From Chitinophagaceae bacterium (GTDB taxonomy: Bacteria; Bacteroidota; Bacteroidia; Chitinophagales; Chitinophagaceae), in assembly GCA_947447815.1 (NCBI GenBank), contig CANFLJ010000031.1:1-10599 (forward strand): a stretch of DNA of 10,599 nt. The letters are read 5' to 3'. Every line of letters starts with the position of its first letter. Position 1 is the first letter of the stretch. Positions 1-7,400 of the stretch are shown in pieces. The notes under the pieces are model-generated. The model saw only the letters and a program-made list of their open reading frames with translations, did no database searches and was not told the origin of the DNA. Made by a program: the position numbers and the translations under genes.

Positions 1-85
1 AGCTGACTAAAGATAGGCTGTCCGGTAAAATATGTACTTTTGCTCACTGGGTATTTTTTTGTGTGGTAACTCAAAAATAACCATA
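1..85. other. Left-edge segment with no assigned gene
   Basis: No convincing gene is visible. One forward frame is open from the window edge to a stop at 78-80 and could be the last 25 codons of a truncated rightward gene. Its translation resembles no family I know, and an open stretch that short is expected by chance. A TAnnTTTG match (TACTTTTG, 35-42) lies inside, and a rightward terminator follows at once. So the segment is either the 3' end of a gene starting left of the window or the start of a very short RNA. Confidence 0.3.
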
Positions 86-110
86 AGGGAGGACTTCGGT
101 CCTCCTTTTT
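86..110 (+). terminator. Rightward intrinsic terminator with UUCG tetraloop
   Basis: A 7-bp GC-rich stem (GGAGGAC at 88-94 pairing with GTCCTCC at 99-105) closes a TTCG loop with a C-G closing pair, the classic extra-stable C(UUCG)G tetraloop. Five T residues follow at 106-110. The T run and the UUCG loop exist only in the rightward reading, so this terminates a forward-strand transcript entering from the left edge or starting in the first 85 bases. It is a poor terminator for the leftward dioxygenase gene, because no T run follows on that strand. Confidence 0.85.
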
Positions 111-163
111 CGTTGAAATTACTCAATTTTTAACCGGACAACAGTGATTTGATAATGTGCTAA

Positions 164-200
164 TGAATACAAAAACTAAAGACTAAAAAAAGAAAAACTA
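164..200. repeat. Dispersed A-rich intergenic repeat, copy 1
   Basis: It begins with TGAATACAAAAACTAAA (164-180), a 17-base exact match to 2969-2985, and continues as a related but not identical series of 'actaaa/aaaaacta' units. Both copies lie beyond the 3' end of a leftward gene: this one past the dioxygenase, the other past the amidase. An exact 17-mer in AT-rich sequence could partly reflect base composition, but the shared start and the same continuing pattern argue for common origin. Confidence 0.45.
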
Positions 201-294
201 CATTCAATAGCTTTCGAAGAATGATACTATAAATGTATTTGTCCTTATTGACTAATTATCAAATTAACTAATTTGCTATGAATTTTGTATTTGC

Positions 295-325
295 CTGACT
301 CCTAACGTCTAACTCCTTTCTCCCT
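295..325. repeat. Pyrimidine-rich degenerate tract, copy 1
   Basis: This 31-base tract of repeated 'gactcctaac/taactcc' units aligns without gaps, at 24 of 31 positions, to the reverse complement of 4193-4223. That second copy lies inside the signal-peptide coding part of the amidase gene. Here the tract is intergenic, just downstream of the leftward dioxygenase gene. It seems to belong to a family of degenerate simple repeats and not to a discrete insertion sequence. Confidence 0.4.
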
Positions 326-364
326 GTATTTGTATTCATTAATCCGCTAATTGATAAGACAATT

Positions 365-1240
365 CTACACTTTAGCACCAAAGCTTACCGATGTCATATT
401 CAAAGAACCTGCCACCAATAGATCGTTGAAAAAATGCGCTTCTTCATTCTTTTGTTGCAATCCCAGCACATACATCAGCGGATAATAATGATCGGGGGTA
501 GGAATAGCCAGCTTAGCCGATTTTGATAAAGTTTCGTAATTTATTAAAGCCTGATGATCGTTGGCGCTGATCTTTTTCTTGAACAATTCGTGCATTTCTA
601 TAGCCCAGTCGTACCCATAATTAGGTACTTCAAATTTATCCCAGGCTATCATTCCCAGATTATGTACCAGATTGCCACTGCCTATTATCAATACCCCTTT
701 CTTACGAAGATCTTTCAGCTCTTTAGCCAGATCGTAATGATATTGAGCAGGTTTGCTAAAATCGATACTCAACTGCAATACCGGAATATTGGCCTTGGGA
801 TACATGTTTTTGATAATACTCCATGCACCATGATCCAGCCCCCAGTCATGATCTAATCCTATATCGGTAGAGCTGATTAGTTTCTTGGTTTCGCTGGCCA
901 GCAAAGGATTACCGGGTGCGGGGTATTGTACATCAAAAAGCTCCTTAGGAAAACCACCAAAATCATGTATCGTTTTGGGATGTTCCATAGCGGTAATGTG
1001 CGTACCCTTGGTAAGCCAGTGTGCCGATATTACCAGCACAGCCTTAGGTACCGGAAGATCTTTGCCCAGCTTCTGCCACTGATTACTAAAAGTATTGTGC
1101 TCTATGCCATTCATAGGCGAACCATGCCCGATAAATAATACCGGCATCAGGTGTCCGTCCTCTTTAAAATCCATTTTCATTGCAGCTACTGTAGAAATGG
1201 TTCCCATAGCGATGATATTTAAAAAATGTTTCCTGTCCAT
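365..1240 (-). CDS. ygiD: YgiD-like extradiol dioxygenase (LigB superfamily)
   Basis: A 291-residue protein of the class III extradiol ring-cleavage dioxygenase family, DODA/YgiD branch. YgiD opens the catechol ring of L-DOPA at the 4,5 bond with a metal-bound oxygen; the natural bacterial substrate is unsettled. The visible landmarks are GHGSPMN (metal His39), SAHW (His74), GSGNLVHNL (His193, the expected acid/base) and PTPDHYYPL (His251). The spacing from His39 to His74 to His251 fits the family. The ATG at 1240 is preferred over an upstream ATG at 1339, because the longer version would translate through a perfect 19-bp hairpin. Residues 1-22 (MDRKHFL, then a hydrophobic stretch) resemble a degenerate Tat-type leader with RK in place of RR, so export is possible but unproven. 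No Shine-Dalgarno sequence is evident. The family call is firm; the substrate is not. Confidence 0.9.
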   Translation of the reverse strand: MDRKHFLNIIAMGTISTVAAMKMDFKEDGHLMPVLFIGHGSPMNGIEHNTFSNQWQKLGKDLPVPKAVLVISAHWLTKGTHITAMEHPKTIHDFGGFPKELFDVQYPAPGNPLLASETKKLISSTDIGLDHDWGLDHGAWSIIKNMYPKANIPVLQLSIDFSKPAQYHYDLAKELKDLRKKGVLIIGSGNLVHNLGMIAWDKFEVPNYGYDWAIEMHELFKKKISANDHQALINYETLSKSAKLAIPTPDHYYPLMYVLGLQQKNEEAHFFNDLLVAGSLNMTSVSFGAKV

Positions 1241-1271
1241 ATGTAAGGAAGTGCTTAGTACCTGTATAAAA

Positions 1272-1323
1272 GTAAAAAGACTAATACAAAGAAACAACAT
1301 TGTGTTTGTATTAGTCTTTTTAC
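1272..1323 (-). terminator. Perfect 19-bp inverted repeat downstream of ricT, probable terminator
   Basis: GTAAAAAGACTAATACAAA (1272-1290) and its exact reverse complement (1305-1323) flank a 14-base loop. The hairpin starts 32 bases beyond the ricT stop codon, and on the leftward strand it is followed by TTTTATAC, which fits a rho-independent terminator. The stem has only 4 G/C pairs in 19, unlike the GC-rich terminators elsewhere in the window, so it may instead be a 3'-end stabiliser or a small mobile palindrome. It lies entirely upstream of the chosen dioxygenase start. Confidence 0.6.
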
Positions 1324-1354
1324 TACGAATTATAATCAATCTACTATAATAAGT

Positions 1355-2785
1355 TTATCTTCTCCTCTTCTTGAACCCTCCATCAGATTTTGGTACCGAA
1401 GAAGCTGTTTTATCTCCTACCGGAGGAGGCGGTGCTGTAGGAGGATTTACATCCTTCACCAAAGGTGGTTTTACTTCTTTTACGACAGGCGGCTTTGCAT
1501 TATTTACTACAGGAGGTTTACCCTGCGTATTATTCTGCGGCTTTGGCCTGTTGTTGTTGGCATTATCCGGACGGTTATTATTGTTGTTGTTCCTGTTGGG
1601 CTGCTGCAACTGTTTGTTGTTTGGCGTTTTAGGTGCAGCACCCTGTTGTTGTTTATTATTTTGCTGCTGACGGTTCTGATCTCTTCTTCTCCTGTCGTTC
1701 TTCTCCAGACTCTTCAGCGATATTTGTCCTACCACATCTACAAAGGCCAGTTCGGCTACCTTAGGTTTGCTGGATGTAATTTCGGTAGCTTCCAATTCTG
1801 CTGGTCTGATACCTTTACTGTTCAGTTCCTTTATTTCCTTTACTCTTTGTATAGTTAATGGATAATGTCTTGTACCACCTTCCAGTACGTACCACATCAG
1901 ATTCTTGAAAATGTCTTTCTTTATCAATGATGCAATGCCCTTTTCCATTTCCAGACGGTCGGCATTATTAGGAAAGTTCTGCAATGCATCCAGGTAAGTA
2001 TCCAGTTCGTAGTTTAAACAGCACTTCAATCTTCCGCACTGTCCGCTTAATTTAGATTGATTGATAGAAAGATTCTGATAGCGTGCCGCATTGGTGTTTA
2101 CGCTCTTAAAATCCTGCAACCAGGTACTACAGCAAAGTTCTCTGCCACAGCTACCTATTCCACCCACCTTTGCAGCCTCCTGACGAATACCTATCTGCTT
2201 CATTTCTACCTTCACTTTAAACTCGGCAGCAAACATTTTAATCATTTCTCTGAAATCGATTCTGTCGTCGGCGGTATAAAAGAAAGTAGCTTTCTTGCCA
2301 TCGGCCTGTATCTCTACTTCGCTCAGTTTCATCTGCACCTTCAGCTCACGGGCTATTTCGCGGCTACGGGCAAGAATATGTTTTTCTCTGCTTTTATTCT
2401 GGAAGAAAGATTCCAGTTCTTTATCGGTACTCTTGCGAAGTATCTTTCTCATTTCGGGATTCACTTCCTTCATCCCTTTCTTCTTCAGCTGAATTCTTAC
2501 CAGTTCGCCCGAAAGTGACACTTCCCCTACATCAAACCCCGATACGCCTTCTACGGTTACCAATTCGCCCTTTTCGTAGTAGTGTAAAGTAGTATTGCGA
2601 AAGAATTCTTTTCTGCTTCCATTATTAAAGCTTAGTTCCACCACTTTGCAGGCAGCACTATTATCATCAATCGGTAAATTGTTTAACCAGTCAAAAACGT
2701 TCATTCTGTTGCATCCACCCGAGCTGCAGCCACCATTGCTTTTACAGCCGTTTGGTGTACCTGTTCCACATGATCCACATCCCAT
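1355..2785 (-). CDS. ricT: RicT/YaaT-like PSP1-domain protein
   Basis: A 476-residue cytosolic protein of the PSP1 family. In Bacillus subtilis RicT works with RicA and RicF in an iron-sulfur complex affecting RNase Y mRNA processing; its role in Bacteroidota is not established. The chosen start (MGCGSCG) opens a Cys/Gly-rich segment (residues 1-27) leading into NVFDWLNNLP, as I recall for Bacteroidota homologues. The 64 extra codons upstream look like translated AT-rich non-coding DNA. The PSP1 core covers about 110-260. It includes FFYTADDRIDFREMIK (168-183) and the paired cysteine motifs GSCGRELCCS (Cys213, 218, 219) and GQCGRLKCC (Cys250, 255, 256), likely cluster ligands. Residues about 363-476 form a disordered tail: QN-rich, an NNNNNN run, three 'KPPVVxxx' octapeptides (423-446), a proline run, and a basic end KKRRR. 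It stands as a single gene between its own candidate promoter and a hairpin. Confidence 0.88.
   Translation of the reverse strand: MGCGSCGTGTPNGCKSNGGCSSGGCNRMNVFDWLNNLPIDDNSAACKVVELSFNNGSRKEFFRNTTLHYYEKGELVTVEGVSGFDVGEVSLSGELVRIQLKKKGMKEVNPEMRKILRKSTDKELESFFQNKSREKHILARSREIARELKVQMKLSEVEIQADGKKATFFYTADDRIDFREMIKMFAAEFKVKVEMKQIGIRQEAAKVGGIGSCGRELCCSTWLQDFKSVNTNAARYQNLSINQSKLSGQCGRLKCCLNYELDTYLDALQNFPNNADRLEMEKGIASLIKKDIFKNLMWYVLEGGTRHYPLTIQRVKEIKELNSKGIRPAELEATEITSSKPKVAELAFVDVVGQISLKSLEKNDRRRRDQNRQQQNNKQQQGAAPKTPNNKQLQQPNRNNNNNNRPDNANNNRPKPQNNTQGKPPVVNNAKPPVVKEVKPPLVKDVNPPTAPPPPVGDKTASSVPKSDGGFKKRRR
1448..1519 (-). repeat. Three 24-nt tandem units in the ricT tail
   Basis: The units encode KPPVVNNA, KPPVVKEV and KPPLVKDV (residues 423-446), followed by a fourth, decayed NPPTAPPP unit. 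The neighbouring asparagine run (residues 399-404) is written in AAC/AAT codons, about 1574-1591. Such in-frame simple repeats tend to vary in length between strains by slippage. Confidence 0.65.
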
Positions 2786-2879
2786 TTTATATATAGAGGG
2801 TTTAAAAAGACAATAATAAATATATGATAGAGGGCAAATCATACCATCGTTGCTAATGACTATACAATACACCGTGAAA

Positions 2880-2887
2880 CAAAAGTA
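2880..2887 (-). promoter_or_regulatory. Candidate sigma-ABfr -7 box for ricT
   Basis: Read leftward the sequence is TACTTTTG, an exact TAnnTTTG match, about 95 bases before the ricT start. A TTTG lies upstream (2901-2904), but with a 13-base spacer, shorter than the roughly 19 usual for Bacteroidota, so the -33 element is doubtful. The implied 5' leader is about 85-90 bases. Confidence 0.35.
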
Positions 2888-2968
2888 ACGGAAAAAGCAG
2901 CAAATTAGTTTATGTAATAGGTAAAAATTCAATTCAACATTGAAAAAAGCAGGCAATAGGAATACTAT

Positions 2969-3027
2969 TGAATACAAAAACTAAAAATTAAAAATAGAAA
3001 AATTAAAGACTAAAAACAGAGAAACTA
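2969..3027. repeat. Dispersed A-rich intergenic repeat, copy 2
   Basis: It starts with the same 17-mer as 164-180 and continues as 'actaaaaatta', 'aaattaaagacta' and 'aaacagagaaacta' units, ending 18 bases before the amidase stop codon. On the leftward strand it is T-rich and forms the first part of the amidase 3' region, but no stem precedes it, so it is not a standard terminator. Nothing else is recognisable between 2786 and 3045 apart from the ricT promoter candidate. Confidence 0.45.
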
Positions 3028-3045
3028 ACCCATTTTGCTGGCGGT

Positions 3046-4272
3046 CTATTTGCATTGTAGCAGCCAGTCGTTGATTGCTTTAATAACCTGCTGAGCTACT
3101 TTTTTCTGAAATAATGGGTTTACCATTTTCTTTTCTTCCTCCGGATTACTCAGGAATCCTATTTCCAGCAAACAGTTTACAAAGTCGGTTGGCGCATTCA
3201 ATCCAAAATTAAAATTGCCTACATTTCCATATTCCTTCATCTTTAGCTCCAACATTCTTTTAAGTATCGTTTGCGTCAAAGGTCTAAATCCGATATGCTT
3301 ATAATATGTGCTACTACCACTTACTGTGTCGATTGCGGAAGAATTGCAATGAAAACTAATTAAAAAGTCAGGATTCAACTGTTGAAGGGTAATAATTCTG
3401 TCTTTCATTTCCAAAGTAGTATCTGTAGTACGGGTAAGGTAACTTTTGATACCCAGCTTTTTGAGTGCCTGTTGCAGCGTCTTTGCATACTGTAAGGTTA
3501 AATCTTTCTCTGCAATATGTGTTTTTACGCCTTCTGCCCCACCATTGGTACCCCCATGCCCTGCATCTATAGCAATATTCAGTTTATTTAATAGTAGTGC
3601 CTTCGGCTGCCTTTTTACTTTCAGTAGTAAATGATTCCCTTGGTAGATAAGAGAATAACCCCAGTGCTGCTGGTGTTTTAAATGAATAGTAACCTGCATT
3701 ACATCTTCTTCGGTCTGAGTATAATAAATGTCTTTTACCTCTTTAAGGGTAGTAAACTGTGTAATCCAGTTCGTATTGGTATGCGCTCCATATACTTCCA
3801 GTTTAATAATAGCAGGATTAGTTTCCATCCAGGCTTTATAAGGAAGCCTTTCTTCCAAAGCAATATTAATGATATCGTAGCAGGTATCGGTTCCTTTGGC
3901 GGTAATGGTACCAGTATAATAATTGGACTTAGGATTAAATCCAGCAATTCTGTTGGTATATTTTTTATCAATAAATCCTACCCGATGCTTAGCAAGCTGC
4001 ACTTTGTACCAGGTATCCGAAGAGTCAACAATACGAAATAATATACCACTGTCTATATAACCCATTTTAGGACTACCTAATCGATCATCACCCATCGAAT
4101 AAGCCAGAGAAGGCAATTTGCCACAGGAACGGGCATAAAAGCCACTGTCTTTCTGCGCGTAGGTATCTGTGGAAATTGTTAGCAGCAAGAATAGGGAGAT
4201 AGAAGTTAGGAGACAGGAGACAGAAGAATACAGTTTAATTCTCTGTTTTAATATGTTTTTTGCTGTATTCAT
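3046..4272 (-). CDS. Secreted N-acetylmuramoyl-L-alanine amidase (SH3 + Amidase_3)
   Basis: A 408-residue exported zinc amidase that cuts the bond between N-acetylmuramic acid and L-alanine in peptidoglycan, used in cell separation and wall turnover. Residues 1-39 form a signal peptide with likely cleavage TYA|Q. Residues about 47-108 look like a bacterial SH3 fold (GILFRIVDSSDTWYKVQ, then VGFIDKKYT), and about 120-222 form a beta-rich AMIN-like linker, which is inference. The Amidase_3 catalytic domain covers 231-405: IAIDAGHGG (His239), AEKDLTL (Glu255), FLISFHCNSS (His308) as zinc ligands, and LLEIGFLSN (catalytic Glu370). All key residues are present, so it should be active. It lacks the long autoinhibitory helix insertion familiar from E. 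coli AmiC, as far as can be judged by eye. The gene follows the PKD terminator and so probably has its own promoter beside the palindrome at 4325-4342. The coding sequence for residues 17-27 matches an intergenic tract at 295-325. Confidence 0.92.
   Translation of the reverse strand: MNTAKNILKQRIKLYSSVSCLLTSISLFLLLTISTDTYAQKDSGFYARSCGKLPSLAYSMGDDRLGSPKMGYIDSGILFRIVDSSDTWYKVQLAKHRVGFIDKKYTNRIAGFNPKSNYYTGTITAKGTDTCYDIINIALEERLPYKAWMETNPAIIKLEVYGAHTNTNWITQFTTLKEVKDIYYTQTEEDVMQVTIHLKHQQHWGYSLIYQGNHLLLKVKRQPKALLLNKLNIAIDAGHGGTNGGAEGVKTHIAEKDLTLQYAKTLQQALKKLGIKSYLTRTTDTTLEMKDRIITLQQLNPDFLISFHCNSSAIDTVSGSSTYYKHIGFRPLTQTILKRMLELKMKEYGNVGNFNFGLNAPTDFVNCLLEIGFLSNPEEEKKMVNPLFQKKVAQQVIKAINDWLLQCK
4193..4223. 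repeat. Pyrimidine-rich degenerate tract, copy 2, inside a signal peptide
   Basis: On the coding (leftward) strand this stretch is built of repeated 'ctgtctcctaact'-like units and matches 24 of 31 positions of the intergenic tract at 295-325 in the same sense. It encodes amidase residues 17-27, part of the hydrophobic core of the signal peptide. Simple pyrimidine repeats naturally encode Ser/Leu/Val/Ile, so similarity by convergence must be considered. Confidence 0.4.
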
Positions 4273-4324
4273 ATCCTAAGTTTGGAATAAAAGTAGGATT
4301 TGTAACTGGAATCACTAAGTATAG

Positions 4325-4342
4325 TGGGTTAATATTAACCCA
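4325..4342. promoter_or_regulatory. Perfect 18-bp palindrome upstream of the amidase, candidate operator
   Basis: TGGGTTAATATTAACCCA is its own reverse complement over all 18 bases. It lies 52 bases upstream of the amidase start, between that gene and the PKD terminator. On the leftward strand a weak -7-like sequence (TATACTTA, 4316-4323) lies one base downstream, so a protein bound here would sit in the promoter spacer, a typical repressor position. A second short palindrome (TGTATACA, 4344-4351) adjoins it. No stem-loop is possible without unpairing its centre, so a protein-binding site is more likely than an RNA structure. Confidence 0.5.
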
Positions 4343-4371
4343 TTGTATACATATTAACGATAGTATAAAAC

Positions 4372-4402
4372 AAAAAGGACGGCTTTGAGGCCGTCCTTTT
4401 TT
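4372..4402 (-). terminator. Intrinsic terminator of the PKD surface-protein gene
   Basis: A 12-bp perfect stem (AAAAAGGACGGC at 4372-4383 pairing with GCCGTCCTTTTT at 4390-4401) with a 6-base loop. The lower stem is A/T and the upper seven pairs are GC-rich, so it has a T run on both strands. It begins 21 bases beyond the PKD gene stop and ends its leftward transcript, leaving the amidase to a separate promoter. Symmetry would let it stop rightward transcription too. Confidence 0.9.
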
Positions 4403-4422
4403 AAATATTTATTAGTAATAAA

Positions 4423-7400
4423 CTAGTTTGCTTTTACAAACTTAGTTGTTCCAACACGTTTGCCATTCTGATCAGCAACTATCACGTTGTACGTTCCTCT
4501 TACCAGACCAGCTACACTAAATGTGTATTTGGTAATATTATTAGTCTTAGTTGCTACTGAAACTTGTTTCAATAATTTACCAGACTGATCGTATACCAAA
4601 AGAACTGTTTTTTCAGAAGCTGCTTTAAAGCTAATTGTTGCATCATCCATAGCAGGATTAGGATACAAGCTAATACTTCTAGGTATGCTAACAGGAATAA
4701 CAGTTACAGCAGGATGATTACCATTTTTATAAGAACTATATCCAGAACCAGAACCCAATGATAAACCATTGATATTGATTGTTGCATCTACAGTAGAACC
4801 TGCTACACCCAAATCACTTGTTGCTGTTACATGAGCAGTAATAGTGAAATCAGCTGTAACATCAGCTGCAGGAATATGAAGTGTAAAGTTGCTGTTTACA
4901 CCAGCAGAAGGACCATCTGTTTGCGTAGCATAATTAGGAACAAAAGTAGAACCTATATTATCCGTATAATCAAATGACCAGCTATAAGAATCAATAGTAC
5001 CTGTAGCGATAGATGAATTAGTGAATCCTCCTAATACCGGATTTGTAAATGCACCAATTACTAAATCAAAATTACCAGAACCATCATCACCACTAGTATT
5101 ACCAACGTTTATAACAGCCTTTGGAGTAATTACTACGTCCACGTTATGACTAACTTGATGAGAATATCCTCCATTTGCATTAGTAACAATTAATGTAACT
5201 GTTTTAGTTCCACCAGTTGTATAGGTATGAGAAGGAGTAGCGCCAGAACCATGTACGGTAGCATCGCCAAAATTCCAGTCATAAGTCAGTGATGCAGAAC
5301 CATCGTGAGCATTAGTTGTAGATGCATCAAATTCAACTGTAGGATTTGAATATAAATCTCCACCATAATTTACATTACTGGTGAATGCTGCAGTTGGTTT
5401 AGCATAATATGTATATGAATGAGAATAAACATCTGTAGTACTGCCATGATTGCTGGTAACAGTTAATACAACAGTATAAGTTCCTGCAGCAGCATATGTA
5501 TGTGATGTAGTAATACCAGTAGCATGAGCTGTAGCATCACCAAAATCCCAATCATAACTTAAGGTAGCAGTTGCATCATTAATACTAGATGCAGCAGCAT
5601 CAAATTGCGCAACAGCATTTACATCTTCAGAAGCACTGTAGCTAGCAACAGGAGTAACATAGAAAGTAACTGACTGAGAAGAAGTAGCCTGAACACTTCC
5701 ATGATTGCTGGTTACTGTCAATACTACTGTATGAGCACCGCCAGATGTATAACTATGCGATGTAGTAACACCAGAACCATGTGCAGAACCATCACCAAAA
5801 TCCCAATCGTAACTTAAGGTTGCAGTTGCATCATTAATACTAGATGCAGAAGCATCAAAGTCTACACTTAACTGAGCAGTAGCACTACTTGTTTTAGTAG
5901 CACTAAAGCTTGCAACTGGAGTAACATAATAAGTAAGTACTTGAGAATTGGTAGCGGTCACATTTCCATGATTACTTGTTACAGTTAAAAGAACTGTATG
6001 AGCTCCACCAGAAGTATAAGAATGGGAAGTAGTAACGCCAGAACCATGTGCAGAACCATCACCAAAATTCCAATCATAGCTTAAAGTAGCAGTTGCATCA
6101 TTAATACTAGATGCAGCAGCATCAAAGTCTACGGCAATTTGAGCAGTTGCACTACTTGTTTTAGTAGCACTAAAGCTAGCAACTGGAGTAACATAATAAG
6201 TAAAGGAATGAGACACTGTGCTGGTCATTCCACCATTACTATTTGCTACTGTTAAAGTAGCCGTATAAGTACCACCAGATGCATAATTATGAGTTGGATT
6301 AGCAGTATTGCTATGAGCAGTTCCATCACCAAAATCCCAATCATAACTCAATGTAGTACCAGATTCGTGTGTAGTAGAAGCACCACTATTGAATGTTACT
6401 TGTAATGCAGCAGAAGCACTACTTGTTTGACTTTGACTAAATGCAGCTTTTGGCTGAATGTATACATTACTTAATGATTGTGTATAGGTGTTTGTTAAAC
6501 CACCATTTGTATTCGTAACAGTTAAGGTAACTACACGGGTTGCAGCACCTACTGTATATGTATGACTAGAAGAAGCACTACTTCCTGTACCATCACCAAA
6601 ATTCCATGAATAAGTAAGTGTCTTAGGTGTTTCATCAACAGTGCTGGTATTAGTTGCAACAGATACTGAAGGACGACCTGTAGAATTACTCCAAGACAAA
6701 CTACCCAAAGTAAATAAACCAACTGGTTGTATGTAGAACGTAATCTGATGAGCAACAGAATTTACACAACCCGCATCGCTAGTTACTTGAAGATGATTGT
6801 TGTAAACACCACCCTTTGCAAACTTAACTGGGCCTAGAACGGTCATTGCAGGTCCATTTGCATGTGTTCCATTTTCGTAAGTCCAAGCATAATCTACCAA
6901 AGTACCACCTGGATCGTATGAACTTGTACCAGTTAAAGTAATGTATGGATTTACAGTCTGATCTCCACCATTATCAACTAATGAACTGAATACAGCATGA
7001 GGTTCACTTAAGTAAATCACGTGAGTAGTACTATCCTGACAACCATGATCAGAAGTAACTACTAATTTTACTGGATAAGTACCAGCAGCATTAAATACTA
7101 TTCTTGGATTGGTAGAGCTAGTAGCATTACCATTTCTGTCAAAATAATTGGTAGTACCATAGCTCCATGTATACAACATATTACCACTTTGAATAGTACT
7201 GTTTTCAATCCAAGAGAAATCTAAACCTGGAGAGAAACAAATGTGTAAATCAGGATTTAAAGGAGTACCTACTGTATTTAATAATAAATAGTAAGAAGGA
7301 GTTGGCATTGGATAAACGGTAACAGTTTGACTGTATGTAGAAGAACTACCACCAACTGTTGCTGTTAATACCACTGTATAAGTTCCTGCATTAGTATATG

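Larger units (their letters stand above)
111..364. other. Intergenic region built of degenerate low-complexity tracts
   Basis: No coding potential was seen. The stretch is a chain of simple, imperfectly repeated tracts: an A-rich 'actaaagactaaa' type (171-200), a 'gactaatt/actaattt' type (250-276), and a pyrimidine tract of 'gactcctaac/gtctaactcc' type (295-325). They are bracketed by a 13-bp inverted repeat (TAATGAATACAAA at 161-173; its complement at 329-341). Tracts of the first and third type recur elsewhere in this window. Function is unknown. They could be decayed simple repeats, a small palindromic element, or the untranslated 3' end of the dioxygenase transcript. Confidence 0.5.

Noticed and set aside
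1241..1339. Upstream starts at 1339 and 1300 for the dioxygenase
   Set aside because: They would translate the perfect 19-bp hairpin; the hydrophobic residues obtained are a by-product of the AT-rich palindrome. The start at 1240 leaves the whole family domain intact.
2786..2977. Upstream 64-codon extension of ricT to an ATG at 2977
   Set aside because: The extension is Phe/Tyr/Cys/Ile-rich, typical of translated AT-rich spacer, while the Cys/Gly-rich MGCGSCG start matches the family. It would also cover the promoter candidate at 2880-2887.
4190..4215. Lipoprotein reading of the amidase N-terminus around Cys20
   Set aside because: The residues before Cys20 (SVS) do not fit a lipobox, and the hydrophobic core continues after it; TYA|Q is a better signal peptidase I site.
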